A DNA stretch of 34,376 nt from JAXDLK01 sp034666665 (GTDB lineage: Bacteria; Desulfobacterota; Binatia; JACPRU01): the NCBI GenBank assembly GCA_034666665.1, contig JAXDLK010000184.1, positions 1-34,376 of the forward strand. The letters are read 5' to 3'. A program made the position numbers and the translations under genes. The notes under the pieces are model-generated. The model was given only the letters and a program-made list of their open reading frames with translations. It ran no database searches and had not been told where the DNA came from. This document shows positions 22,277 to 30,369 of this stretch, piece by piece (position 1 is the stretch's first letter; each line of letters begins with the position of its first letter).

Positions 22277-22806
22277 GCCCGCGAGTGATCAAGCGCGGAG
22301 CGGTCGAGCGGGTCGCGGTCTTTCCCGGTTCGTTCGATCCGATCACCAATGGTCACCTGGACATCATCGACCGGAGCCTCCAGGTGTTCGACAGGGTGAT
22401 CGTCGCGGTCGCGTTCAACCGGCACAAGGACTCTGCCCTGTTCACGCCCGAGGAGCGCGTAGAGATGATCGTCGAATGTACCAAGGGGCGCCGCGTCGTC
22501 GCCGACAGCTTCTCGGGGCTACTCGTCGACTATGCGCGCGCGACCGGAGCCCACGTGATCATCCGCGGGCTACGCGCCGTCGCGGATTTCGAGTACGAGT
22601 TCCAGATGGCCTTGATGAACCGCCACCTACGGCCCGAGATCGAGACCTTCTTCGTCATGGCAGGTGAGGCGCACTTCTACACCAGCTCGCGGCTGGTGAA
22701 GGAGGTCGCCGGGCTCGGCGGAGACATCAGCGGCTTGGTTCCTCGAACCGTTCAGTTGCGTCTCGGTGCCAAGCTCGGCCTGAGACTCCGCCGGTCACGC
22801 TCTTGA
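22273..22806 (+). CDS. coaD: Phosphopantetheine adenylyltransferase
   Basis: Fourth step of CoA synthesis: 4'-phosphopantetheine plus ATP gives dephospho-CoA and PPi. It has 177 residues; about 160 is usual, the difference being a short N-terminal extension (MSPRVIKRGAVE) and a basic C-terminal tail (LGAKLGLRLRRSRS). The nucleotidyltransferase motif PGSFDPITNGHLD (18-30) includes H28. RGLRAVADFEYEFQMALMNR, and SSRLVKEVAGLGGDISGLVP near the end, are family signatures. The start overlaps rsmD by 4 bp. Confidence 0.96.
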   Translation: MSPRVIKRGAVERVAVFPGSFDPITNGHLDIIDRSLQVFDRVIVAVAFNRHKDSALFTPEERVEMIVECTKGRRVVADSFSGLLVDYARATGAHVIIRGLRAVADFEYEFQMALMNRHLRPEIETFFVMAGEAHFYTSSRLVKEVAGLGGDISGLVPRTVQLRLGAKLGLRLRRSRS

Positions 22807-24005
22807 AGATCAGCGAACGAATCGCGGCGATCCGACCGTCGGCCACGCTCGAGGTCACCGCACGGTCGATCGCGCTCCGCGCGCAAGGCGTCGACGTGGT
22901 GGATTTCGGCGCCGGGGAGCCTGACTTCGACACACCCGAGCACATCAAGCAGGCTGCGGTAGCAGCCCTGGCTCGCGGAGAGACGAAATACACGCCGGTG
23001 GCGGGGAGCGCGGCGCTGCGGGACGCGATCGTCACGAAGCTGCGCCGCGACAACGGCCTCGAGTACGCGCTCGGCGAGGTGATCGCGAGCTGCGGCGGCA
23101 AGCATGCGCTGTACAACGCGTTCATGGCGATGTTCGAGCCTGGCGACGAAGTGATCGTGCCGACGCCGTACTGGACCAGCTATCCGGACATGCTCGCGCT
23201 CGCCGGAGTGGTCAGCGTGCTCCTCCCCGCTCCGGAGTCGAGGGGATTCCGGATCGCCGCGGACGATCTGCGCCAGGCCATCAGCGAGCGCACGCGGGGG
23301 TTCATCCTGAACAGCCCGAGCAATCCGACCGGGGCCGCGTACGCGGAATCCGAGCTACGCGAGCTAGTCGAGGTCTTACGCGAGTTTCCAGAGGTGGCCG
23401 TCGTCTCCGACGACATCTACGAGCGTATGGTCTACGACGGCCGCGACGTTCCGCCGCACGTCGGCGTGATCGCTCCGGAGCTCCGCGACCGTCTCGTCGT
23501 GACGAATTCGCTGTCCAAGACCTATGCGATGACTGGGTGGCGTCTCGGGTACACCGCCGCTCCGGCGTTCCTGGTGAAAGCGATGGCGACTCTTCAAGGC
23601 CAGAGCACGTCGAATCCGACGTCGATCGCGCAGGCCGCGGGTGTGGCTGCGCTACTGGGGCCGCAGGACTGCGTCACGGAGATGGTCGCCGAGTTCGAGA
23701 AGCGCCGGGACTTCATCGTCGAGCGGCTGCGGAGCATTCCGGACCTCGAGGTCGTGAAGCCGGATGGCGCGTTCTACGTGTTCCCGAACGTCGGAGCCTA
23801 TCTCGGAAAACGCGCGGGATCGACGACGATCGGAACCGGCACCGACCTGGCGGTGTATCTGCTCGAGCACGCGAACGTGGCCCTCGTCGGAGGGGACGCG
23901 TTCGGCTCCCCGTCGCACGTCCGGATCTCGTACGCGAACTCGATGGAGAACCTCGCCCGCGGCTGTGACCGCATCGGCGAAGCGCTCTCGTGCCTCGAGG
24001 GTTGA
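22803..24005 (+). CDS. Aspartate aminotransferase-type PLP enzyme (class I)
   Basis: Transaminates aspartate (or prephenate/aromatic substrates in related enzymes) with 2-oxoglutarate. It has 400 residues. FGAGEPDFDTPEHIKQAA (36-53), YTPVAGSAALRDAI, NSPSNPTGAAY (170-180), and the PLP-binding NSLSKTYAMTGWRLGY with K239. The C-terminal GDAFGSPSHVRISYANSMENL carries the substrate-carboxylate Arg. It is of the bacterial type found beside coaD in deltaproteobacteria-like genomes rather than the E. coli AspC type. TTG at 22803 overlaps the coaD stop. The prephenate aminotransferase alternative cannot be excluded. Confidence 0.93.
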   Translation: MKISERIAAIRPSATLEVTARSIALRAQGVDVVDFGAGEPDFDTPEHIKQAAVAALARGETKYTPVAGSAALRDAIVTKLRRDNGLEYALGEVIASCGGKHALYNAFMAMFEPGDEVIVPTPYWTSYPDMLALAGVVSVLLPAPESRGFRIAADDLRQAISERTRGFILNSPSNPTGAAYAESELRELVEVLREFPEVAVVSDDIYERMVYDGRDVPPHVGVIAPELRDRLVVTNSLSKTYAMTGWRLGYTAAPAFLVKAMATLQGQSTSNPTSIAQAAGVAALLGPQDCVTEMVAEFEKRRDFIVERLRSIPDLEVVKPDGAFYVFPNVGAYLGKRAGSTTIGTGTDLAVYLLEHANVALVGGDAFGSPSHVRISYANSMENLARGCDRIGEALSCLEG

Positions 24006-24017
24006 GCGCGCCGCGAG

Positions 24018-24986
24018 CTATTCGCCGAAGATCTCCGCGGTGAAGACGAAGATCTCCGTCGCGGGATCCGTCCAAGCGTCGGCCGGGAGGCCTGCCTTAA
24101 GACACGTCTGGGAGAGAAGGTCCTGTCGCGTCCAGCCGATCTCGCGCGCGACTTGCGGCAGGAACACCGCCTTCTGACCCGAGCGGCTGATCGAGACGCC
24201 GTGCACTCCCGGAATGACCGCCTCCGCGGGCGCGCGGCGCAGCGGGCTCAGCACGGAGATCTCGATCCGCAGCCCGGAAAGCTCCTCGGGCGATAACGGG
24301 GGAAATCGCGGGTCCTCGAACGCGGCCGCCTGTGCCATCTCTTCGACTGCTTGCACCAACGGGCGATCCGCAGCGAGGGTGCCGATGCAGCCCCGAAGCT
24401 CCTCTCCGGCGTGTAGGCTGACGAAGACTCCGCGCGGCTCCTCGAGCCGAGCGCCCGCCGGTGATCGCTCGGAGGCGGTGTCGGAGACCCGGCTCGCAAT
24501 CGCTTCTCGCGCGAGCTGCAGGAGCAGCTCCCGTTCGGCGGGCGTGAACGGAGACATCCCGCGAGGACGCGGCTCTGGCCGCTCCCCCGTCCGCCGATAG
24601 CGAAAATAGTCGCCGAGGATGGTGGCGTGGTCGAAGGTGAGCGGCGTCGGCAGCAGCTCCTCGGCGAACGAACCGGCGGCCGCGGCATCGTCGCCGTGCA
24701 TCGGCGTGCCCCGCGCTCGGCCGATGAACACCACCGAGAGCGTGTGCTGGCGCGGATCACGGACGGGATCGGAGTAGACGTGAAAGAGCTCGGCGAGCTC
24801 GACCTCGAGGCCGATCTCTTCGGCGCACTCGCGAACCGCGGCTTCCTCGGCTTTCTCTCCGACTTCGATGAATCCGCCAGGAAGCGCCCAGCCATGCGGT
24901 GGGTTCTTGCGCTCGATGAGCACGATCTTGCCGGTTTCGAGCTCGACGATCACGTCCGTCGCAGCGCGCGGACCCGCTTCGGACAT
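24018..24986 (-). CDS. Nudix hydrolase fused to an AMMECR1 domain
   Basis: A 322-residue, two-domain protein in one uninterrupted frame. Residues about 8-135 are a Nudix hydrolase with a perfect box, G38 to L60 (GFIEVGEKAEEAAVRECAEEIGL fits GX5EX7REUXEEXGU), which hydrolyses nucleoside-diphosphate derivatives. A short linker (GERPEPRPRGMSP) leads to residues 146-318, an AMMECR1 domain with PRGVFVSL, the signature LRGCIGTL (197-204), LSGLRIEISVLSPL and FLPQVAREIGW. AMMECR1 proteins accompany Memo and radical SAM partners (AmmeMemoRadiSam), which are absent here. ATG at 24986 has no Shine-Dalgarno. A TAGCGT box ends 7 nt before it. Confidence 0.9.
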   Translation of the reverse strand: MSEAGPRAATDVIVELETGKIVLIERKNPPHGWALPGGFIEVGEKAEEAAVRECAEEIGLEVELAELFHVYSDPVRDPRQHTLSVVFIGRARGTPMHGDDAAAAGSFAEELLPTPLTFDHATILGDYFRYRRTGERPEPRPRGMSPFTPAERELLLQLAREAIASRVSDTASERSPAGARLEEPRGVFVSLHAGEELRGCIGTLAADRPLVQAVEEMAQAAAFEDPRFPPLSPEELSGLRIEISVLSPLRRAPAEAVIPGVHGVSISRSGQKAVFLPQVAREIGWTRQDLLSQTCLKAGLPADAWTDPATEIFVFTAEIFGE

Positions 24987-24993
24987 GGCGTTC

Positions 24994-25022
24994 ACGCTAA
25001 CAGCCGCCCGTGACACCGACAA
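24994..25022 (-). promoter_or_regulatory. Candidate promoter of the Nudix-AMMECR1 gene
   Basis: Minus strand: TTGTCG (25022-25017), 17-bp spacer, TAGCGT (24999-24994), 7 nt before the ATG: a leaderless arrangement. Confidence 0.35.
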
Positions 25023-25054
25023 GCAGCGGTCCGGTGCGATGCCCTGCCGACAAA

Positions 25055-25083
25055 TTGACAGCAGGAGGCCCAGCCCGTAACGC
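25055..25083 (+). promoter_or_regulatory. Candidate promoter of the zinc dehydrogenase pair
   Basis: TTGACA (25055-25060), 17-bp spacer, TAACGC (25078-25083), ending 6 nt before the GTG at 25090. The AGGAGG at 25063-25068 lies inside the spacer, too far upstream to serve as ribosome site. Confidence 0.45.
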
Positions 25084-25089
25084 TTTCGT

Positions 25090-26115
25090 GTGCTCGCGAC
25101 CATGCTGCTCGAGCCTGGACGTCTCGAGCTCGCTCAGTTCGAGCGGCCGGCTCCGGGGCCCGGCGAAGTGGTGATCCGGGTGCGAGCGGCGCTTACCTGC
25201 GGTACGGATCTCAAAGCGTTCGTGCGGGGCCATCCGAAGTGGCCGATGCCGACCCGTTTCGGACACGAGGCGGCGGGGGAAATCTACAGCATCGGGGAAG
25301 ACGTCGCCGGATTCTCGCCCGGCGACGCCGTCATGTTCGCGCCCACGGCTCCCTGCGAGACTTGTTTTTGGTGCATCCGCGGCCAAGAGAACCTCTGCGA
25401 CTCGCTGATGCGCGAGATGGTGCTCGGCGCGTATGCCGAATACGTCAAGCTTCCGGAACGGGTGGTGCGAACGAACTTGTTTCTCAAACCCCCGCGTCTT
25501 TCCTACGCGGAGGCGGCGCTGCTCGAGCCACTCGCCTGCGTCGTGTTCGGCCTCTCGGCGGTAGGTCTCCGCGCCGACGACCGCGTGGTGATCCTCGGCG
25601 CCGGAGCGATCGCGCTGCTGCACGTCGCCGTTCTCCGCGAGCGCGGGGTTCGGGACATCACCGTCGTCGCCCGGAGCCCTGCCCGGGCAGCCGTGGCGAC
25701 TACCGTCGGGGCGGCGCGTGTCGTACAAGCCGACGCCACGCGGGTCGAGACGGTCATCCGCGACATGACGAGCGGGATGGGAGCCGACGTCGTGGTCGAA
25801 TGCACCGGAAGGCCCGAGGTCTGGGAGGCGGCTCCCAGGCTCGCGCGGCGGGGCGGGCAAGTTGTCCTCTTCGGCGGCTGCGCGGCGGGGTCGACGGTCT
25901 CTTTCGACACCGCCATGCTCCACTACGATCAGGTGCGGGTCACGAGCCCGTTCCACTTCACACCTCGGGCGGTCCGCGAAGCCGCCGAGCTCCTACGGAG
26001 GCAAATGCTACCGTTACGGCCGTTACTCACGGATAGCCTGCCGCTTCCGCGGGTCGAGGAGGCGCTGCGGCGGCTCGAGCGCGGTGAAGGCATCAAGTAC
26101 GTGATCGAACCGTGA
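25090..26115 (+). CDS. Zinc-dependent alcohol dehydrogenase (MDR family), first of a coupled pair
   Basis: An NAD(P)-dependent medium-chain dehydrogenase of 341 residues. Catalytic zinc ligands: C37 (TCGTDLK), H59-E60 (RFGHEAAGE), E146 (LLEPLACVV). Structural zinc lobe: C89, C92, C95, C103. The Rossmann motif is VVILGAGAIALLHVAVLRERG, with GADVVVECTGRPEVWE downstream. It is closest in layout to sorbitol, threonine and related polyol dehydrogenases; substrate unknown. GTG at 25090 gives a leaderless start; ATG at 25102 is the alternative. Its TGA overlaps the GTG of the next gene (GTGA). Confidence 0.9.
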   Translation: MLATMLLEPGRLELAQFERPAPGPGEVVIRVRAALTCGTDLKAFVRGHPKWPMPTRFGHEAAGEIYSIGEDVAGFSPGDAVMFAPTAPCETCFWCIRGQENLCDSLMREMVLGAYAEYVKLPERVVRTNLFLKPPRLSYAEAALLEPLACVVFGLSAVGLRADDRVVILGAGAIALLHVAVLRERGVRDITVVARSPARAAVATTVGAARVVQADATRVETVIRDMTSGMGADVVVECTGRPEVWEAAPRLARRGGQVVLFGGCAAGSTVSFDTAMLHYDQVRVTSPFHFTPRAVREAAELLRRQMLPLRPLLTDSLPLPRVEEALRRLERGEGIKYVIEP

Positions 26116-27188
26116 GCGAAGAACGGCGGAATCGCGTCGCGCGCTTCTATGCGACCGGGGATCTGAGGCTCGAATGGGAGCCGCTGCCGCGACCCGGGCG
26201 CGGTGAGGCCGTCGTCCGGACGCGGGCGTCGGGGATCTGTACCGGCGATCTCATGGGGTGGTATCTCGAGCGCAAGGCGCCGCTCGTCTTCGGTCACGAG
26301 GTCGCGGGTGAGATCGAGTCCATCGGTGAGGACGTCACCGACTTCCGCCCGGGCGACCGCGTGTTCGTGCACCATCACGCGCCGTGCCTGCGCTGCCGTT
26401 TCTGTCGGCGCGGCGACCACGTCCACTGTGCGGAATGGAGACGGTCGGGGATCGCGCCCGGAGGAATGGCGGAGTTCTTCCTCGTCCCCGCGGGAACGAT
26501 TGCGCGAGACACGCTTCGCCTCTCCGAGGAGGTCGACTTCGAGACTGCCGCGCTGGTCGAGCCGACGGCGTGCGTGGTGAAATCGTTACGCCGCGCGGCC
26601 GTTCGTACGGGAGACCGGGTGCTGGTCATCGGCCTCGGCATCATGGGTCAGCTGCACGTCGCGCTCGCGCGCCATTTCGGCGCTGCCGAGGTGATCGGTA
26701 CTGATCTCGACCCGTGGCGCTGTAGCCGAGCGCTCGAGGTCGGAGCAGATTCCGTCATCGATGCCGGGCGAACGGACGTGGTGGCGTCGCTCAGGGACCG
26801 AACCGGTGGGGAAATGGCCGACGTGGTGATCGTCGGCCCGGGGTCGGTCGAGGCGATCCGGCTCGGAATCGATGCGGCGGCGTCCGGAGCGCGCGTCGTG
26901 CTGTTCACCAGCACGCGCCCCGGCGACGTCGTGCCGCTGCCGGTTCATGACGTCTACTTCCGGGAGGTGACGCTGGTGCCGTCCTACTCCTGTGGTCCGG
27001 AGGACACCCGTGAGGCGCTCGCGCGGCTATCGCGCGGAGAGATCCCGACGCAGCTGCTGATCACGCACCGTTTCCCGCTCGAGCGGATCGCCGACGCCTA
27101 CCGGACGGCGGCGGATCGTTCCGGCTCTCTGAAGACGTTGATCGTCTTTCCGGAGGGGCGCTCGGGCGAGGGATGTCCCTCCCCATGA
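26112..27188 (+). CDS. Zinc-dependent alcohol dehydrogenase (MDR family), second of a coupled pair
   Basis: A 358-residue paralogue of the preceding enzyme. Catalytic zinc ligands: C43 (GICTGDLMGW), H62-E63 (FGHEVAGE), and the E of ALVEPTACVV. Structural zinc lobe: C92, C95, C98, C106. NAD-binding loop VLVIGLGIMGQLHVALARHFG, acidic D after beta-2 (GTDLD) indicating NAD preference. GTG at 26112 overlaps the first gene by 4 bp, so the two are translationally coupled and could form heteromers or act in sequence. A stem-loop at 27193-27225 closes the unit. The substrate is not deducible. Confidence 0.9.
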   Translation: MSEERRNRVARFYATGDLRLEWEPLPRPGRGEAVVRTRASGICTGDLMGWYLERKAPLVFGHEVAGEIESIGEDVTDFRPGDRVFVHHHAPCLRCRFCRRGDHVHCAEWRRSGIAPGGMAEFFLVPAGTIARDTLRLSEEVDFETAALVEPTACVVKSLRRAAVRTGDRVLVIGLGIMGQLHVALARHFGAAEVIGTDLDPWRCSRALEVGADSVIDAGRTDVVASLRDRTGGEMADVVIVGPGSVEAIRLGIDAAASGARVVLFTSTRPGDVVPLPVHDVYFREVTLVPSYSCGPEDTREALARLSRGEIPTQLLITHRFPLERIADAYRTAADRSGSLKTLIVFPEGRSGEGCPSP

Positions 27189-27192
27189 ACGA

Positions 27193-27225
27193 CGAAGGGG
27201 CAGCACCCGAGGTGCCGCCCCTTCG
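27193..27225. terminator. Strong stem-loop between convergent genes
   Basis: CGAAGGGGCAGCACC (27193-27207) pairs with GGTGCCGCCCCTTCG (27211-27225) with one mismatch and a 3-nt loop. It sits between the dehydrogenase stop and the convergent lipoprotein stop and can work in both directions; there is no T run. Confidence 0.65.
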
Positions 27226-27243
27226 CGAAGCGTTCGGAGGATC

Positions 27244-27510
27244 TTACTTGAGGGTCGTCTTCTGGAAGACGGCCTCGGCCTTCTGAGCAGCCATTTCAGC
27301 GCGCTGGGCTGCCTGCTCGGCACGGTTCGCCGCGGCCTCGGCTCTCTGCGCGGCCGCTTCGACACGGCCGGCGGCCGCCTCGGCTCTCTGGGCTGCCTGC
27401 ATCGCGCCATCGCCGCCGCTCGCTTCTTTGGCGCAACCCGTCGCCAGAGTCATCGCAAACAGTGCGGCGACCGGGAGACCTACTAGCACTCGGATCTTTC
27501 CAGGAATCAC
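27244..27510 (-). CDS. Lpp/OprI-like alanine-zipper lipoprotein
   Basis: An 88-residue lipoprotein. Signal peptide with lipobox ATGC (LFAMTLATGC, lipidation near residue 26). The mature part is an alanine-zipper helix with a repeating seven-residue AAxRAEA pattern (AAQRAEAAAGRVEAAAQRAEAAANRAEQ), as in the trimeric Lpp/OprI family that fixes the outer membrane to the wall. The end, AVFQKTTLK, has a terminal Lys like the residue cross-linked to peptidoglycan in Lpp. GTG at 27510 follows GGAGG with 7-nt spacing. A promoter (27553-27580) and terminator (27193-27225) frame it as a single-gene unit. Confidence 0.85.
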   Translation of the reverse strand: MIPGKIRVLVGLPVAALFAMTLATGCAKEASGGDGAMQAAQRAEAAAGRVEAAAQRAEAAANRAEQAAQRAEMAAQKAEAVFQKTTLK

Positions 27511-27552
27511 CTTTTCACCTCCTTGTTTCGGCGGCCGGGCCGTCGAGCCTTT

Positions 27553-27580
27553 TCCATACATGAAACAAACGAGGTTGCAA
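27553..27580 (-). promoter_or_regulatory. Promoter of the alanine-zipper lipoprotein gene
   Basis: Minus strand: TTGCAA (27580-27575), 16-bp spacer, TATGGA (27558-27553), leader about 35 nt. Confidence 0.5.
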
Positions 27581-27610
27581 TGACAGTGGGGGCGGCGGGA
27601 AGAGGGCGTG

Positions 27611-28843
27611 CTAATACGAAAGGCGCACGCGGCCTGACGAATACGGAAGGTTGTTCCGCTCTACGACAGGCGGAAGCGCGGCCACGTCCTCGGGAGCGAT
27701 GGCAGGGATGACGGCGAGAACCTCTTCACCATCGCGGACGATGATCTCGCCGAGAGCCTGATCCTTCGAGATCGGGGCGCTGACGACGGTCGGCAACTGA
27801 TAGCGGACTTCCAGGTTCCGCTCCTGTCCCCGCTTGACCAGGAAGCTCGAGTCTTCTGCAGCGATCGGCCGGACCGCCGGCGTCGAACCGTTGGCGACGG
27901 CGACCTGTATGGCCAGCGGCTCGCCCGCATGGACGAGGTCCAGGCGAGAGTACTTGGAGAATCCCCATTCCAGCAGGACTTGGGCGAGGTCGAACCTGGA
28001 GCGCAGCGTCGGACATCCGAGCACGATCGCGATCAACCGCATCCCGTTCCGCGTCGCCGTCGCGACGAAGTTGAACCCCGCCGCGCGGATGTACCCCGTC
28101 TTGAGACCGTCGACCCCCTCCATCCGCCCGAGGAGCAGGTTCGTGCTCCGCAACCGCATGCGGCCGTTGCGGAAGGGCACGACCTGCTTGGAGCAGTGGT
28201 CGAGCATCCCGGTGCGAGACAGGAGCGTCCGGGCGAGGATCGCCAGGTCGTGTGCCGTCGTCACGTCCGTCGGATCCGTGGGCCGGACGGGAGGGAGGCC
28301 GTTCACCGTATAGTAGTGTGTGTCGGTCATGCCGAGCTCGGCGGCGCGGAGGTTCATCCGGTCGATCATCGCGTCGCGCGAGCCGCCGATCGCCTCCGCC
28401 ACGACGATGCTCGCGTCGTTTGCCGATGCGACGATCATCGCATCGAGCGCCTCCTCCAGCGTCAGGACCTCGCCATTTCTGAGGTGGGCCTGGCTACCCC
28501 CCGTCAGCGCGGCAGCGCGGCTCACGCGCACGGGTGCGGTGAGGCTGATCTCGCCGCCGGCGACCGCTTCGAGGGCGACGAGTGCCACCATCATCTTGAC
28601 GAGCGACGCTTGCGGCCACGCCTTGAAGGGCTCCTTCTCGAACAGGGCCACTCCCGACTCGGCGTCGAGCAGCAGAGCGGATTCGTACGGCTCCTCAGGG
28701 GGAACCTCTGGGATCTGCAAGACCTTGGGCGCCGCGGGACGCCGTTTCGCTCGGGTGCGATGTCCCCGCGCGGAGGCCATGCCCGGTGACACCACCAGGG
28801 CGACCACCAACGCCCAGACGCAGATCCCTCCGGGTCTGTTCAT
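27611..28843 (-). CDS. D-alanyl-D-alanine carboxypeptidase (S11, PBP5-like)
   Basis: Trims the terminal D-Ala of peptidoglycan pentapeptides in the periplasm. It has 410 residues. Signal peptide about 1-26 (ICVWALVVALVVSPGMASA), a basic linker (HRTRAKRRPAAPK), then the S11 domain: S80-L-V-K83 (catalytic Ser and Lys), S140-A-N142, and K248-T-G250. The C-terminal domain (about 310-400) resembles the PBP5 C-terminal beta domain. It ends without a clear membrane-anchoring helix. ATG at 28843 was chosen; a GTG at 28873 would add 10 residues. No strong Shine-Dalgarno is seen. A DacA/DacC/DacF choice is not made. Confidence 0.92.
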   Translation of the reverse strand: MNRPGGICVWALVVALVVSPGMASARGHRTRAKRRPAAPKVLQIPEVPPEEPYESALLLDAESGVALFEKEPFKAWPQASLVKMMVALVALEAVAGGEISLTAPVRVSRAAALTGGSQAHLRNGEVLTLEEALDAMIVASANDASIVVAEAIGGSRDAMIDRMNLRAAELGMTDTHYYTVNGLPPVRPTDPTDVTTAHDLAILARTLLSRTGMLDHCSKQVVPFRNGRMRLRSTNLLLGRMEGVDGLKTGYIRAAGFNFVATATRNGMRLIAIVLGCPTLRSRFDLAQVLLEWGFSKYSRLDLVHAGEPLAIQVAVANGSTPAVRPIAAEDSSFLVKRGQERNLEVRYQLPTVVSAPISKDQALGEIIVRDGEEVLAVIPAIAPEDVAALPPVVERNNLPYSSGRVRLSY

Positions 28844-28931
28844 TCCACGACTACCGCAATCTTCAATTGCCACGCGAGCTTGCGAGCGTCAACGGAAAGC
28901 CGTCCGCCATCGGTCGCAGGCAGATCGTTGT

Positions 28932-28960
28932 TTGACACGTTTTCAGGAACGCAATACAAG
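28932..28960 (+). promoter_or_regulatory. Promoter of the ferredoxin-Hsp20 fusion operon
   Basis: TTGACA (28932-28937), 17-bp spacer, TACAAG (28955-28960), about 34 nt before the ATG. Among the best promoter matches in the window. Confidence 0.65.
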
Positions 28961-28994
28961 TTTCGGTCGATCAAAGGACCATGGAGACCGTGAA

Positions 28995-30365
28995 ATGGCG
29001 ACGGTGATCACGGAAGACTGCATCAATTGTGGTGCGTGCGAGCCGGAATGTCCGAATACCGCCATTTACCAGGGCGGGGTCGAGTGGGATTTCGAAGGTG
29101 AGAAGCACCCCGCGCTGAGCGAGGCGCTCTTCTACATCGTACCCGAAAAGTGCACCGAGTGCGTCGGTTTCTTCGACCAGGAGGCATGCGCCGCGGTCTG
29201 TCCGGTCGACTGTTGCATTCCGGATCCGGCGCGGCCGGAATCCGAAGCCGCTCTCCTCGAGCGTGCGAAGAAGCTCCATCCCGACGTCGAGTTCGCGCCG
29301 GATTTTCCTTCGCGCTTTCGCAAGCCGGAGGAAACGCCCGCGGGGCCAGCGGCTGGCGGGAACGGTCATGAGCCCGGGGCTCCGGCCGTCGCCACGGCGC
29401 CGGTTGCAGCCGCACCTGCGGCCCGTCCGCCGCTCAAAGCGGGTCGCATCGAACGTCCGATCGCGCCGCCGCCGAAGCCGTTGCGAGCGAAATCGTTCCC
29501 GCAGGAGCTCGGCGAAGACTTCGACGTGCTGCTCGCCGGAGCGAAGCAGTCGAAGCTGACTCGTGCCGGGTTGCCGGTGAAGGTCGCGATCGCGCTCCTG
29601 CAACCGATCCTCGGGGCGCTCCCGCATCGAACCAAGGAGTCGCTCGAGCTCGCGGTGGCGGATCGGCGATTCTTCACGAATGCTTTCGCGACGGCACTCA
29701 ACGTGTTGTTGAACATGATCCTCTACCCGACGGTCCTGGTCGCATTGTCGTACGTCGCATCCGCCGGCGATCTCTTCAGCACGCAATTCAAGTGGACGAT
29801 CTTCTTCGGGGTGGCGATCGCCACGGTGGAGTCCATGTGGCGTCTGGGGGACGGCTTCTTCCATGCGAAGCCGATCGATCAGATCACGTTCGGCCCGGCG
29901 CTCTACGGGATTCCCCTGGCGATCCTGGTGGCACCCATCGCGCGCGCCGCTGCGGGTCGCCGGCGACAGGCGAACCAGGTCAGCGTCGATGGCTTCTATG
30001 GCGGCAACTTCGACGACAAGGTCGAGCGTGACCGCCGCTACGGCGACGTGTACCGCGTGGAGGACTGGGGCGGTGCCTACGTCCTCAAGATGGAGTTTCC
30101 CCGCGTGCTGCCGCCGACCGGCTTGCGGTACGAGCTCGGCCTCTCCGAAGAGATGCCCGACTACGATTACGACCTGATGCTCGCGGATCACACGCTGGTA
30201 GTTCGCGGCCGGGTCACCGACGATCGGGTCAAGAGGCTCACTGCCGTGGCGCCGTCGTTCCCGCCGGAGTTCACGCGGCAGATCGAGCTCGAGGGCGCGG
30301 TGCGCGGCTTCAAGCATCGTTACCGCGACAAGATCCTCGAGGTGGTTCTTCCGAAGCGGGTCTGA
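28995..30365 (+). CDS. 2[4Fe-4S] ferredoxin fused to membrane segments and an Hsp20-like domain
   Basis: A 456-residue protein of unusual architecture. Residues 1-75: YfhL-type ferredoxin, cluster ligands C9/C12/C15/C19 and C53/C56/C65/C69, CP motifs included, plus C73/C74. Residues 110-165: Pro/Ala-rich linker. Residues about 170-225: charged helices. Residues about 229-256, 265-281 and 299-318: hydrophobic segments, so the protein is probably membrane-bound. Residues about 350-456: a beta-rich domain resembling alpha-crystallin/Hsp20 (AYVLKMEFP, LMLADHTLVVRGRV, FTRQIELEGAV, YRDKILEVVLPKR). ATG at 28995 has GGAG 8 nt upstream. The next gene starts 4 bp later. Reported functions are family-based; the combined role is unknown. 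Confidence 0.85.
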   Translation: MATVITEDCINCGACEPECPNTAIYQGGVEWDFEGEKHPALSEALFYIVPEKCTECVGFFDQEACAAVCPVDCCIPDPARPESEAALLERAKKLHPDVEFAPDFPSRFRKPEETPAGPAAGGNGHEPGAPAVATAPVAAAPAARPPLKAGRIERPIAPPPKPLRAKSFPQELGEDFDVLLAGAKQSKLTRAGLPVKVAIALLQPILGALPHRTKESLELAVADRRFFTNAFATALNVLLNMILYPTVLVALSYVASAGDLFSTQFKWTIFFGVAIATVESMWRLGDGFFHAKPIDQITFGPALYGIPLAILVAPIARAAAGRRRQANQVSVDGFYGGNFDDKVERDRRYGDVYRVEDWGGAYVLKMEFPRVLPPTGLRYELGLSEEMPDYDYDLMLADHTLVVRGRVTDDRVKRLTAVAPSFPPEFTRQIELEGAVRGFKHRYRDKILEVVLPKRV

Positions 30366-30369
30366 AACC

